In this document: in pieces, positions 23,754-32,204 of the stretch
Numbering within the stretch: the stretch's first letter is position 1
How the letters are laid out: each line of letters begins with the position of its first letter
Source: Nostoc sp. FACHB-892
GTDB taxonomy: Bacteria; Cyanobacteriota; Cyanobacteriia; Cyanobacteriales; Nostocaceae
Assembly (NCBI RefSeq): GCF_014698795.1
Contig: NZ_JACJTR010000055.1
Location: forward strand, 1-32,325
DNA length: 32,325 bases
Direction of reading: 5' to 3'
Notes under the pieces: generated by a model
Told to the model about the DNA's origin: nothing
The model's database searches: none
Seen by the model: the letters and a program-made list of their open reading frames with translations, nothing else
Program-made: the position numbers and the translations under genes

Positions 23754-24437
23754 TCAAGATGGTTCTGGAGGGTTGAGGCGATAGCCCATACCGTAAACAG
23801 TTTCAATCCAATGGGCTGCTGCTAATGTTTGCAAACGTTGGCGAAGTTTACGAACTAGAACGGTGATTGAATTGCTTTCTGGCTCACTACCCCATTCCCA
23901 TACAGCTTGCTCAATCTGGTTACGAGTCAGGACTTGCTTAGGATGACGCATGAAGTACTCTAGCAACTGAAATTCTTGGCTGGAAAGGGATACAATCGCC
24001 CCTTGTCGCTCCAAAATTAGTCTATCGAGATGAAGTTCGAGGTCTGCCAAGCAGAGAGTGTCTCCTTGCCAGAGGGGTGATCGCCTCCTCAATGCCCGCA
24101 CCCGTGCCATGAACTCCACGATATCAATTGGTTTAACGAGGTAATCATCAGCTCCGGCATCTAATCCTATGACTTTATCAGGTGTGGCATCTTTTGCCGT
24201 AATCATTAATACGGGAGCTGTTTTTCCCGCCGCCCGATACTGTTGACACAAACTCACTCCACTAATCCGAGGTAACATCCAATCTAAAATCAGCAGATCA
24301 TATTCTTTTTGGGCCAAAAGCCATTGAGCAGTTTCACCATCCTTGACACCATCGACGCTATGTCCCGCTTGAGAGAGAACCATTTGTAGCGGCATTAATT
24401 GCTTGGGATCATCCTCTACCAGTAAGATTTTCATCAC
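23754..24437 (-). CDS. rppA: OmpR-family response regulator, RppA type
   Basis: 227 residues. Receiver domain 2-120: acidic pair E8/D9-D10, phospho-acceptor D52 in LILDWMLP, T79 of MITA and K102 of VKP. The C-terminal winged helix (about 130-225) has the OmpR pattern LSSQEFQLLEYFMRHPKQVLTRNQI and the recognition helix ESNSITVLVRKLRQRL, ending ETVYGMGYRL. It is a DNA-binding transcription factor phosphorylated by the adjacent RppB. The first gene of the minus-strand group, it faces a divergent gene whose start is about 100 bases away, so the shared intergenic region is a likely site of autoregulation. Confidence 0.88.
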   Translation of the reverse strand: MMKILLVEDDPKQLMPLQMVLSQAGHSVDGVKDGETAQWLLAQKEYDLLILDWMLPRISGVSLCQQYRAAGKTAPVLMITAKDATPDKVIGLDAGADDYLVKPIDIVEFMARVRALRRRSPLWQGDTLCLADLELHLDRLILERQGAIVSLSSQEFQLLEYFMRHPKQVLTRNQIEQAVWEWGSEPESNSITVLVRKLRQRLQTLAAAHWIETVYGMGYRLNPPEPS

Positions 24438-24536
24438 CTTTATAGACTTGTGCTTGTTTAGAATAATCTATTGAAGCAATCTCAACGTCTTTCATCAGTA
24501 AGATTTCAGAGGATTGTCTACCCCATTAGGATATAC

Positions 24537-24962
24537 ATGAAGTGTGACGGGAGCAAAATCAGAAGCAGGTGTAGTGTGTGGCGTATTAGTAAACGTTGGC
24601 TGCAAGGGCTGGGATTAGAGTTTTGGTTGCCTCTACCACTGGTAGCGGTTGTGTTTTGGCTTGGCTGTAGTTTCATCGCTGCTCAAGAGTTAAGGCGACC
24701 CTACTCCACCGAGAAAAAACTTCAGTCAGATACTCAGCTTGAAGCACGGGTATCAGTCAATGTGTTGCTCATTAACGCCGCCGTCAACCGAAGTAAAAAA
24801 ATTACCCAGGTAGAAGTGGAAACAGCAGATCCCATCTTGAAGCGATTGGAATTAGAACTTCCAACAATAGAATTCAGCCAAATAGAAGCGATAATTGCCC
24901 AAGAACTAGGTCTACCCCGTGAGGATGTTAGAAAATTAGTGCGCTATGAGATTGTGGAATAA
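24537..24962 (+). CDS. Single-span membrane protein divergent from rppA
   Basis: 141 residues from ATG 24537; an in-frame TTG at 24471 would add a basic, unconvincing extension. Residues about 20-50 hold one hydrophobic span (EFWLPLPLVAVVFWLGCSFIAA) preceded by basic residues, so the N-terminus is probably cytoplasmic and the rest extracytoplasmic. The C-terminal 80 residues are a soluble, charged domain (ITQVEVETADPILKRLELELP, IEAIIAQELGLPREDVRKLVRYEI). I do not recognise the family with certainty. Similar small proteins stand beside RppAB pairs in Nostoc, so a target or accessory of that system is plausible but inferred. Confidence 0.7.
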   Translation: MKCDGSKIRSRCSVWRISKRWLQGLGLEFWLPLPLVAVVFWLGCSFIAAQELRRPYSTEKKLQSDTQLEARVSVNVLLINAAVNRSKKITQVEVETADPILKRLELELPTIEFSQIEAIIAQELGLPREDVRKLVRYEIVE

Positions 24963-25006
24963 CATCGAGCCGATTCCAGGCTATTACTATAGTTGAAAAA
25001 AGCTGA

Positions 25007-25492
25007 TCATATAAACTTTCTGACCTCCTGATTTTTATTTTCAATGCGTTCTGCCTTGGTTTTCAATGTTTGATTCATGGCTTCAAACCCTTGGCGAACG
25101 TCAATATTTAATCGACGAGCTAGCAGAGGTACTAGTAAACCCTGGAAAGATTCTTGCTGAATGAAGCGAACGCGTAGGCGTAGCCCGTCGTAGACATCGC
25201 TTGCTAGCGGTTCAATGATAAAGCTATGTTCAACGTCAAATAACCCTGGGATCAAAAAGTGCCATAACCAGCGCAGTTTGCGATTAGGTTCTACCGTAAT
25301 CACCGTAGGTCGAAAGGTCACAATATCTCTACCCGGAGGCTGAAAGTGAACAGTTAGCTGTGCCCCTTCACTCAGCAAACCATTAATTTGACGAATAAAC
25401 AGATTCCAATGTGGAAAACTGGCAAAATCAGTAAGTAAGTTCCAGACTTGCTTATCAGATGCCTGAATTTCAATTTCAGTGTAGATTTTCAT
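25007..25492 (-). CDS. SRPBCC (START-like) domain protein
   Basis: 161 residues. It shows the SRPBCC/polyketide-cyclase pattern: an N-terminal strand (IYTEIEIQAS), the helix KQVWNLLTDFASFPHWN, the strand LTVHFQPPG, and the long C-terminal helix (VPLLARRLNIDVRQGFEAMNQTLKTKAE) that covers the hydrophobic cavity. It would bind a lipid or other hydrophobic ligand in the cytoplasm; the ligand is unknown. The strand before the last helix is lengthened by an inserted palindromic repeat (25166-25201), read as DVYDGLRLRVR in the usual turn before VRFIQQESF. The frame is kept. It converges on the 24537 gene with a 44-base gap and no clear terminator. Confidence 0.85.
   Translation of the reverse strand: MKIYTEIEIQASDKQVWNLLTDFASFPHWNLFIRQINGLLSEGAQLTVHFQPPGRDIVTFRPTVITVEPNRKLRWLWHFLIPGLFDVEHSFIIEPLASDVYDGLRLRVRFIQQESFQGLLVPLLARRLNIDVRQGFEAMNQTLKTKAERIENKNQEVRKFI
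25166..25201. repeat. Palindromic repeat in frame in the SRPBCC gene
   Basis: GCGTAGGCGTAGCCCG followed by TCGTAGACATCGC matches the intergenic/pseudogene copy at 30473-30504 (GCGTAGGCGTAGCCCG then CCGCAGGCATCGC) except for a few bases. Here it lies within a reading frame that remains open. Confidence 0.75.
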
Positions 25493-25792
25493 GAGTATGA
25501 GTTGATATAAAAACCAGAATTAAAACGGTTATTCTTGCTAAAAACAACTCCATGTATTCTATTACTAGTAATCGACCAATCAAAAAATTTCTGGTGAAGG
25601 CAGGTAGATAAAGCAGGGGAATTATGGTAAGAAAAGAACTGAATTTTCCTACCATAAAATAAATCCTACAAAGCTTCTTTGGTGAACTACGAGTAAACTA
25701 GATTTTTTCTTGTAAAACATGATGAATACTATTTGTAAAAAACTCGCGTTTGAACAGAAAAATCTGGCGGTTGCTAGACAGTTATGAAGAAA
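25493..25792. other. 300-bp stretch without a recognisable gene
   Basis: AT-rich DNA between the SRPBCC gene and the stress-protein remnant. It must hold the SRPBCC promoter. I see no RNA gene, strong hairpin or coding remnant. Confidence 0.5.
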
Positions 25793-26474
25793 CTACCGAC
25801 CAAGCACAATCAAATCTGCTCCCCAACTCCGGGCTAAATCACAGATGTTAGTCCCAGGATCTCCTGTTTGATAACTAGATTCTGCCATAATGCTCTGTGT
25901 TTTCGCTTGCAGATAGTAGAACTGGAGTAAACTTTGTGCTTGTTATATTTCTATTTCCAAAGGTAAAAATAGCGAAGACACATTTTACCGCCACGCGACG
26001 CTTGAAAAGCTTGCTGTGAAAGAGTTACAGAAATAAAATCGCTCTTGTCACCAAAAAACGGAGAAAAAGCTTATTTTGGCTGTACCAGTAAAAGTCTAAG
26101 TTATTTGGTACAGCGTTTTGTCACGTAGCCACAAGGGTTTCAGGTTCTAAAAATTAGAGGGGTTCAAATGGTACGAATAAAAGTAGTGGATCTGGTCTGC
26201 CAAATCCTAATTTTTAGATGGAAGTCAATTTTTTTCTGAAACATAGTCTAAATATGATTTTCAGACGACGCATGGCGGCAAAATGCGCCTTGGCTACTTT
26301 TACCCCTTCCAGGTCTACTAAATTTACAGTGAGTTGACTAGAAGTTGCTAGCTCAATGCTGTGACAAATCATTAACTGAGCAGCATCTCTTTGGGCTAAC
26401 TCTAGCACTTTTGCAAACACTGTTGCAGTAGCCGATGAATCATCGACCGCCACCAAAATCTTCTTAAAGCTCAT
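25793..26474 (-). pseudogene. Universal stress protein (UspA family), split remnant
   Basis: The start is intact: ATG 26474 with GGAG upstream gives MSFKKILVAVDDSSATATVFAKVLELAQRDAAQLMI, the classic UspA beta-1/alpha-1, but the frame drifts and stops at 26214. The family's second half reappears at 25942-25793 as QAQSLLQFYYLQAKTQSIMAES, then YQTGDPGTNICDLARSWG, then ADLIVLGR and a stop. That stop falls at the R where the ATP-loop (GRRGxxG) should continue, so the last ~25 residues are also missing. About 270 bases between the two halves are non-coding and include an 11-bp inverted repeat. The gene is clearly broken; before decay it was probably a cytoplasmic stress protein co-located with the stress and ion genes to its right. 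Confidence 0.8.
26147..26217. repeat. Perfect 11-bp inverted repeat bounding 71 bp inside the stress-protein remnant
   Basis: CTAAAAATTAG (26147-26157) and CTAATTTTTAG (26207-26217) are exact reverse complements and bound the segment where the UspA frame ends (its stop lies inside the right arm). This could be the ends of a miniature element or one part of a larger insertion. Confidence 0.5.
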
Positions 26475-26766
26475 CTCCAACTCCAATAATCAATTACTTC
26501 ATTCCAGAAATATTGTCTTTTAGCTTGAGGGACAAATGTGATTTAAAAGTGAAATTAGGTAGGATAAACAATTTATTCACTTTTCGTTCACATTCATCAG
26601 TAATCCTGAGAAAGAAGCAGAGAAACCAAACTAACTCAACTGACACTTAAAACGAATATCCGACCTAATACGGTTCATGGTCACACTAGAAAACTATAGT
26701 TTTTTACTATTTGGAGATTAATAAAGCTTCGTTTTAAACTTACTGATTTTTATAGGAGATGTTGTG

Positions 26767-27309
26767 ATGAATTTCAGTCCCGTTAAAAATGCAATCGGCA
26801 TCATTTCTACCCATCATGCTGCAACACAGGTGCTTGATGAACTCAGAGCGATTGACTTTCCCATGCAGAAAATTTCTATATTCACTTTAGACTCTGAAGA
26901 CAAAAAGTTGCACGAGGAAAATAAAACAGATAAACATCCCATAACTCCTATCGAAGGTGCTAAAGCAGGCGCAATTACAGGAGGAACAACCGGGGGCTTC
27001 CTGGCACTAACAGCCGGACTTGGCGTATTAATTATTCCCGGTTTTGGTCCAGCATTAGCGGTTGAATCTGTGGTGGGTACACTGCTGGCGGGTGGAGTGA
27101 GTGCGATTTTCGGCAGTGTTTATGGTGCATTTCAAGGTTGGTTTGCTCCCGAAAGGCAAGCCAGACTCTGTGAGGCAAGCATCTGTCAAGAAGAATTTTT
27201 AGTGAAGGTAGAGGGAACAGCAGATGAAATCTGGCAAGCGGAATCGATTCTCAGTTATTGGGGTGTACGGGAATGGCATATTTATGAACTTAGCAAAACA
27301 TTCCCGTAA
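26767..27309 (+). CDS. General-stress-type membrane protein with glycine-rich core
   Basis: 180 residues from ATG 26767 (GGAG eight bases upstream; the GTG three bases earlier is less likely). Residues about 8-50 resemble the N-terminal ferredoxin-like fold of general stress protein 17M/YflT relatives (AIGIISTHHAATQVLDELRAIDFPMQKISIFTLD). Residues about 65-125 are a glycine/alanine-rich hydrophobic pair of segments (AGAITGGTTGGFLALTAGLGVLIIPGFG, VGTLLAGGVSAIFGSVYGAFQG) of the glycine-zipper kind. The last 45 residues return to a soluble beta-alpha unit. It probably sits in the membrane as a stress-induced protein; the function is unknown. It lies 90 bases upstream of the P-type ATPase and is likely co-expressed. 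Confidence 0.75.
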   Translation: MNFSPVKNAIGIISTHHAATQVLDELRAIDFPMQKISIFTLDSEDKKLHEENKTDKHPITPIEGAKAGAITGGTTGGFLALTAGLGVLIIPGFGPALAVESVVGTLLAGGVSAIFGSVYGAFQGWFAPERQARLCEASICQEEFLVKVEGTADEIWQAESILSYWGVREWHIYELSKTFP

Positions 27310-27399
27310 TAACACCAATTTCAAAAAAGAAAGATACAGATTCAAACAGAGAAATCCAGATTAAATCTGTTAATTACTAATTATTTTTTGGAGACTGAG

Positions 27400-30150
27400 A
27401 TGACAGCAGATACAATCGCTACAAATACTTTTGCCCAGACAACAAAAGATTTACTCAACTATGAATGGCATACTCTGGGTGAACAAAAGGTTGTGCAAAC
27501 ATTAGCCAGCCATCCCGAAGCAGGTTTGACCCATGAAGAAGCTACCAAACGACACCAGCAGATGGGTGCAAATCAATTGACTGGTAAAAGTGGAAAAAGT
27601 TCTTGGCTACGATTTTTAGAGCAATTTAATCAACCACTCCTATATATTCTGCTGACGGCGGGAGTGGTGACGCTGCTGCTGCGAGATTGGCTAGATGCGG
27701 GAGTAATTTTTGGTGTCACCCTAATTAACGTCATCATTGGCTACATTCAAGAATCTAAAGCAGAAGGCGCGATCGCTGCTTTATCCAAAGCTGTCACTAC
27801 CGAAGCAACTTTGATTCGCGATGGTCAAAAAAACCGTCTGGCTTCGACTGAACTTGTTCTGGGTGATTTGGTATTGCTGGCATCTGGGGATAAAGTACCC
27901 GCCGATCTGCGGTTATTAAGTGTGCGTGGGTTGCAAGTTGACGAGTCTGCCTTAACAGGCGAATCCGTTCCGGTTGAGAAAGCAACGGCATCACTGGCTG
28001 TCGAAACACCATTAGCCGAACGAAGCAATATGGTGTATGCAGGAAGTTTCGTTAGTTTTGGACAGGCAGAAGGGATTGTAGTAGCGATCGCAGATGCCAC
28101 AGAAACTGGTCGCATCTCGCAGTTAATTGAAAGCAGCACAAATCTGAAAACACCGCTAACGCGAAATATTGATAAGTTTAGCAAAAGCTTGTTGTATGTC
28201 ATTCTAGGTTTGGCTGCCCTAACATTTGCAGTTGGATTAGGACAAGGCGAATCTTGGATTGATGTTTTCAAAGCGAGTGTGGCTCTGGTAGTCAGCGCGA
28301 TTCCAGAAGGATTGCCTGCGATTGTTACCGTCACTTTGGCGATCGGAGTTTCCCGGATGGCACGACGTAAGGCGATTATTCGCAAGCTACCTGCTGTGGA
28401 AACATTAGGAAGTACCACTGTTATTTGCTCTGACAAAACTGGGACGTTAACTGAGAATCAGATGACGGTTCAAAAGATTTATGCAGGTGGACAACATTAC
28501 ACCGTTAGCGGTATTGGTTATGCCCCAGACGGTGAAATTCTTATCAATCAACAACCTGTTGATTTCAATGCAGATGGACATATTGCTCTTTGGGAATCCC
28601 TGGAAGCAGGATTGCTGTGCAATGATTCTCACATCGAATGGGGAGACGGACAGTGGAACTTAGTAGGAACCCCAACTGAGGGAGCATTGATTACGGCTGC
28701 CAATAAAGCAGGATTGACGCAAGCCAATCTAGAGCAAGAATTACCCAGAATAGACACCATTCCCTTTGAATCTCAATTCCAATATATGGCGACAATGCAT
28801 GAATTAGATGCAAAACGAGGGCTGAATGTGATTTATCTCAAAGGTTCTATAGAGGCAATTATCCAACGATGTGATCGCATGTTCGATGCTCAAGGACAAC
28901 TCGCTCGTCTTAATCCTGCCGCAGTGCAACAAGAAGTTGCTGGTATGGCAAACCAAGGGTTACGAGTATTGGCATTCGCCACTAAAGAAGTTGCCACTAA
29001 GCGATCCTTAGATCGCAATGATATCGATCAAGGACTAGTGTTTCTGGGACTTCAAGGCATAATTGATCCGCCCCGTGAGGAAGCAATCGCCGCAGTCAAC
29101 GCCTGTCAATCTGCTGGGATTCAGGTGAAAATGATTACAGGCGACCACGCACTAACAGCAGCTGCGATCGCCCGTCAAATGGGAATTTGCTCGACTGAAG
29201 CACAAGTTTTCACCGGACAGCAATTAGCTCAAATGGATGAAAGAGAATTTGCCCAAGCCGCTGAACAAGGTATGGTATTTGCGCGAGTTGCCCCAGAACA
29301 AAAATTGCATTTGGTGAAAGCGTTGCAGTTGAGGGGTGAAATTGTTGCTATGACTGGAGATGGTGTCAATGATGCTCCCGCTCTCAAACAGGCAGATATT
29401 GGTGTTGCGATGGGCATAGCCGGAGCAGAGGTTGCCAAAGAATCGGCGGATATGCTTCTAACTGACGATAACTTCGCCTCAATAGAAGCTGCTGTGGAAG
29501 AAGGGCGTGGTGTTTACCGCAACTTGCGAAAAGCGATCGCCTTCTTGCTGCCGATCAACGTTGGCGAATCCATGACGATTTTGATTGCCATTCTCCTAGG
29601 AACCGTGCTTCCCATCTTACCAATCCAAATTCTCTGGCTCAACATGGTCAGTTCCGTAGCGTTGATTGCCCCCCTCGCCTTTGAGCCAAAATCTGGACAG
29701 GTGATGCAACAACCACCCCGCAACCCCAGAGAAAGACTTTTATCGGGTGGGTTACTCCAGCGCATCATCGCGATTTCCGTCTTCAATTGGCTGGTAATTT
29801 TTGGGGTGTTTCAATGGGTACTTCAAACTACAGGCAATGAGCCATTGGCGCGAACGATGGCAATTAATGGGCTGGTGGCGGCAGAAGTCTTTTACCTGTT
29901 AAGCATTAGCCAGTTTTTACCATCTCTAGTCGTTAGAATCCAAGGTAAACGCACACCTGTAGCCTATGCACCTGCGATCGGAATTGTGGTTGTGGTGATT
30001 TTACAATGTCTGTTCAGTCAGTGGAGCATGATGAATCAAGTGTTTGACACTACACCTTTAACATTTATCCAAGCTCTCATTTGTATAGGTGTAGGATTGC
30101 CAGTGGTGTTTATAGCTTTCATCTTGCAGCGTTTCGATCCGCTCAACTAA
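27400..30150 (+). CDS. Type II P-type cation ATPase (Ca2+/Na+-type)
   Basis: 916 residues from ATG 27400 (GGAG six bases upstream). Domain order: N-terminal cation-ATPase domain (about 15-85), M1-M2, actuator with LTGES (about 186-190), M3-M4 with the PEGLPAIVTVTLAIGV motif, phosphorylation D345 in DKTGTLT, nucleotide-binding domain (about 360-530), hinge TGDGVNDAPALKQADIGVAMG (about 650-670), and M5-M10 with a C-terminal cation-ATPase domain. The PEGLP motif and ~900-residue length place it in P-type subfamily II (SERCA/PMR1-like), and heavy-metal-binding CPC is absent. It exports a cation across the plasma membrane with ATP; Ca2+ is the usual substrate of bacterial members, but Na+ or K+ cannot be excluded. 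The neighbouring stress protein and the antiporter and K+-regulator genes fit an ion-stress cluster. Confidence 0.95.
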   Translation: MTADTIATNTFAQTTKDLLNYEWHTLGEQKVVQTLASHPEAGLTHEEATKRHQQMGANQLTGKSGKSSWLRFLEQFNQPLLYILLTAGVVTLLLRDWLDAGVIFGVTLINVIIGYIQESKAEGAIAALSKAVTTEATLIRDGQKNRLASTELVLGDLVLLASGDKVPADLRLLSVRGLQVDESALTGESVPVEKATASLAVETPLAERSNMVYAGSFVSFGQAEGIVVAIADATETGRISQLIESSTNLKTPLTRNIDKFSKSLLYVILGLAALTFAVGLGQGESWIDVFKASVALVVSAIPEGLPAIVTVTLAIGVSRMARRKAIIRKLPAVETLGSTTVICSDKTGTLTENQMTVQKIYAGGQHYTVSGIGYAPDGEILINQQPVDFNADGHIALWESLEAGLLCNDSHIEWGDGQWNLVGTPTEGALITAANKAGLTQANLEQELPRIDTIPFESQFQYMATMHELDAKRGLNVIYLKGSIEAIIQRCDRMFDAQGQLARLNPAAVQQEVAGMANQGLRVLAFATKEVATKRSLDRNDIDQGLVFLGLQGIIDPPREEAIAAVNACQSAGIQVKMITGDHALTAAAIARQMGICSTEAQVFTGQQLAQMDEREFAQAAEQGMVFARVAPEQKLHLVKALQLRGEIVAMTGDGVNDAPALKQADIGVAMGIAGAEVAKESADMLLTDDNFASIEAAVEEGRGVYRNLRKAIAFLLPINVGESMTILIAILLGTVLPILPIQILWLNMVSSVALIAPLAFEPKSGQVMQQPPRNPRERLLSGGLLQRIIAISVFNWLVIFGVFQWVLQTTGNEPLARTMAINGLVAAEVFYLLSISQFLPSLVVRIQGKRTPVAYAPAIGIVVVVILQCLFSQWSMMNQVFDTTPLTFIQALICIGVGLPVVFIAFILQRFDPLN

Positions 30151-30151
30151 A

Positions 30152-30193
30152 GGTTCAGCCGAGGGTATCCAGTATCTGTATCCTGGCTGAACC
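30152..30193 (+). terminator. Hairpin after the P-type ATPase gene
   Basis: GGTTCAGCC (30152-30160) pairs perfectly with GGCTGAACC (30185-30193), starting one base after the stop codon. There is no T-run, so it may terminate weakly or protect the mRNA end. From here to 30349 I see no gene. Confidence 0.5.
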
Positions 30194-30349
30194 CTATCAC
30201 AGCTACTCTAAAGCAAAGCTAGCAGTTGTCACAATTCCAATGGCTGTATGTCAAGTACTGGATTCCTCACAAAGACAGCTATCTTTCTACCTGTCAAGTC
30301 ATCTTCACGAATGTGCAATCGGCTCATTTACTTCATTAACCCCATATTC

Positions 30350-30475
30350 CTACTCAATCAAACTCAACAACTTCTCCTCCACCGCAGTCAAATACGGCCG
30401 CTTCAGTTCCCCCAGATGCTTCAGCACAGCACTTGGGGCATCTTCTAAGCTCTCATTTTCTCGTAGCCTACTGAT
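30350..30475 (-). pseudogene. 3' fragment of a ParB-like gene (first remnant)
   Basis: Reads ISRLRENESLEDAPSAVL, then KHLGELKRPYLTAVEEKLLSLIE and TAG. This matches the C-terminus of the intact 7257-8156 protein (GKLNRPYLTAVEEKLLNLLE) and comes from a more divergent paralogue. It is cut at its 5' side by a palindromic repeat. Confidence 0.8.
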
Positions 30476-30504
30476 GCGTAGGCGTAGCCCGCCGCAGGCA
30501 TCGC
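30473..30504. repeat. Palindromic repeat, sister of the copy in the SRPBCC gene
   Basis: GATGCGTAGGCGTAGCCCG and CCGCAGGCATCGC form an imperfect hairpin (GATGC...GCATC ends). It sits exactly at the breakpoint of the ParB-like fragment. Confidence 0.75.
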
Positions 30505-30565
30505 TCTTAGAGAAATGCCAGTTATCTACATCCTCTGAGATTCTATTGAGTTTTGTTAATTTCTA

Positions 30566-30651
30566 GCCAGTTGTAGAGTGGGAACTGAACTCTGTTGAGC
30601 GCTATATTTATCATGTAGAGGGGTTCTATAGCACTCAATTAAACAACTGGC
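30566..30651 (-). ncRNA. Second copy of the candidate three-way-junction RNA
   Basis: The stems are all kept: GCCAGTTG (30566-30573) with CAACTGGC (30644-30651); AGAGT with ACTCT (30575-30579, 30589-30593); GAGCGCTATA (30597-30606) with TATAGCACTC (30627-30636). Relative to copy 1, one base pair in the long stem has changed on both sides (G-C to A-T), and the outer stem gains a full pair where copy 1 has G-U on the minus strand. Confidence 0.45.
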
Positions 30652-30779
30652 ATAGCTGGATGTCAAGAAGCGGGAAGTTTTATCTTTTCCTTCGTACAAC
30701 TTCTTCACTGTCCCGTTGTGTTGCTAACTCCATTGAAACTCCAACCCAAAGACATTGGATGCCAATTTGCCAAAATTGT

Positions 30780-30937
30780 TTAGGGTGTTATCTCTGCCCC
30801 GTATTCAGACTCTAGTACATTCAACAACTTCTCTTCCACAGCCGTTAGATAAGGTCGATTCAACTTACCCAACGACTGCAACAGACTTTTGACTGTATCC
30901 TCCAGCGAATCGGAATACACCCGACTGATGCGATCGC
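30780..30937 (-). pseudogene. 3' fragment of a ParB-like gene (second remnant)
   Basis: Reads ISRVYSDSLEDTVKSLLQSL, then GKLNRPYLTAVEEKLLNVLE and SEYGAEITP to TAA. This is nearly the same as the C-terminus of the intact gene (DSLEETVKSLLQSLGKLN). It is cut at its 5' side at a HIP1 site. No start codon remains. Confidence 0.88.
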
Positions 30938-31034
30938 TTCTATTGTCCCGAGAGATGTAACTTTCATAAAAGCTATGTTTGGCGACAAGCCGCTTCTTGC
31001 TAAATAACTCAACTGCATTGCCTGAATATTTTGG

Positions 31035-31370
31035 CTATCGGGCCAAACTCTCGACACTCAAAGGAACCATATCCCCATTCCTGGTCAGCCCTAGCAACAT
31101 CGGTTCTTGAGATTGAATTAGTTGACCTGTGAGTACACAGCGTTCTTCTTGTTGAGCTGTGGCAGCGATACTAGCTCGAATGTCGGCTCGGGAAAATCGA
31201 GGCTTCCATGAACCTGATTTTTGCTAAACATAATTCCAAAGCACATCTCGAATCAAAGCTTGATATCCCTGATAACCAGCTACTTCTTTGAGCTTATCTT
31301 TGAGTTCTCGCTCTAGACGGATGCTGGTGACTTCCATATCAGTGGTTGGGATGCGAGCGCTCGTATGCAT
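31035..31370 (-). pseudogene. RHH-type (antitoxin-like) gene with an in-frame amber codon
   Basis: From ATG 31370, 48 residues read MHTSARIPTTDMEVTSIRLE, then RELKDKLKEVAGYQGYQALIRDVLWNYV. The TSIRLExELKxxLKE pattern is a ribbon-helix-helix DNA-binding segment. TAG follows at 31224-31226. The same frame then continues 62 coding-like residues (QKSGSWKPRFSRADIRASIA, ATAQQEERCVLTGQLIQSQ, EPMLLGLTRNGDMVPLSVES, LAR) to a second TAG at 31035. I take this as one gene of about 111 residues broken by a single substitution (CAG to TAG). No partner toxin is visible. The short N-terminal product could still be made and bind DNA. Upstream, CTATATCTT is repeated in tandem at about 31388-31407. Confidence 0.7.
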
Positions 31371-31469
31371 TACTATTTCTCGTTGAAGATATAGACAAGA
31401 TATAGGACTAGTATTTGATTTTTGAAAAAAATACGAGAGATTTGAAAAGTTCACAACCCCTCTATCCAA

Positions 31470-32204
31470 CAGTCAAATGCCAATTAAGCCCAAGCGGAAA
31501 ACCCGCCGAGGCAGCTAACTAGGACTTTTCGCACTTATCCCCCACTTACAGTCATTCTGACGAATGTATACTGTAGGACAAACCACTACTTTGAGAACAC
31601 ATAAATAACTATAGATTAAATCAATTTTTATTGATATACCTGAAGTTAGGCAAATTCGGTAATTGTTTTTGAAAATAAAAATATTAAAGAGAAACAGCCC
31701 CTTAAAATCATTCTGTTTCCTATCTAAAGGAATATTTTAAGCTGCTATAAACTAATCGTCATTCATTTTTCCAGAATGAATACTCTACCGAGTTACTTAC
31801 ATCAATAGAGTATATAAATTTACTATAATCATCTTTTATCAGCATTCAGTTTATACTTTAGCAATTATCTATACCTCTGTATAAGTACTGCAAATATTGC
31901 CTACAGCGATCATCCCAGAAGAGACAAACTTTCGCCAAAATGTCTCGGATTCCCTGATAACTTACTAAAGTTTGTAGTTGAAAAAATACATTTAATATTT
32001 ATTATTTTAACCTTAATCTCTATCTAAAGATAGTTATTCTCCAAATAAATAATTTCTAATTTATTCTGAATATTTAGGAAAACTTAAGAAAATATAAATA
32101 TTTAAATTTTATCCCTGGCGGGGGGATTGTTCAGTATTAAAAAAACTGGTTTTCTGATTACGTAATTAAGTATTAAGACCAAATACAACTTTCAGGAGAA
32201 TTAA
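31470..32204. other. AT-rich intergenic region
   Basis: About 735 bases with no convincing coding frame. A short GC-rich patch with a small hairpin (GCGG...CCGC, about 31490-31505) lies at its left end; the rest is strongly AT-rich. It presumably contains the promoter and a long leader for the 32205 gene. I recognise no riboswitch or RNA family in it. Confidence 0.5.

Larger units (their letters stand above)
30547..30937. repeat. 390-bp dispersed repeat, copy 2
   Basis: The counterpart of 7017-7405 in the same orientation. It includes the structured non-coding segment and the gene 3' end. Similarity to copy 1 stops at the HIP1 site GCGATCGC (30930-30937), beyond which the sequence is unrelated. 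Confidence 0.85.

Noticed and set aside
27825..28436. 203-codon minus-strand frame opposite the P-type ATPase
   Set aside because: It overlaps the TGES-to-DKTGT core on the other strand and its composition (S/T/R/P-rich) is what an antisense shadow gives.
30860..31057. 65-codon minus-strand frame across the HIP1 junction
   Set aside because: It reads the ParB-like fragment in the wrong frame and joins it to unrelated DNA.
31482..31530. GC-rich patch (AAGCGGAAAACCCGCCGAGGC) considered as a cobalamin or other riboswitch before the metal-type gene
   Set aside because: No B12-box or other recognisable riboswitch core; it is also about 700 bases from the gene start.
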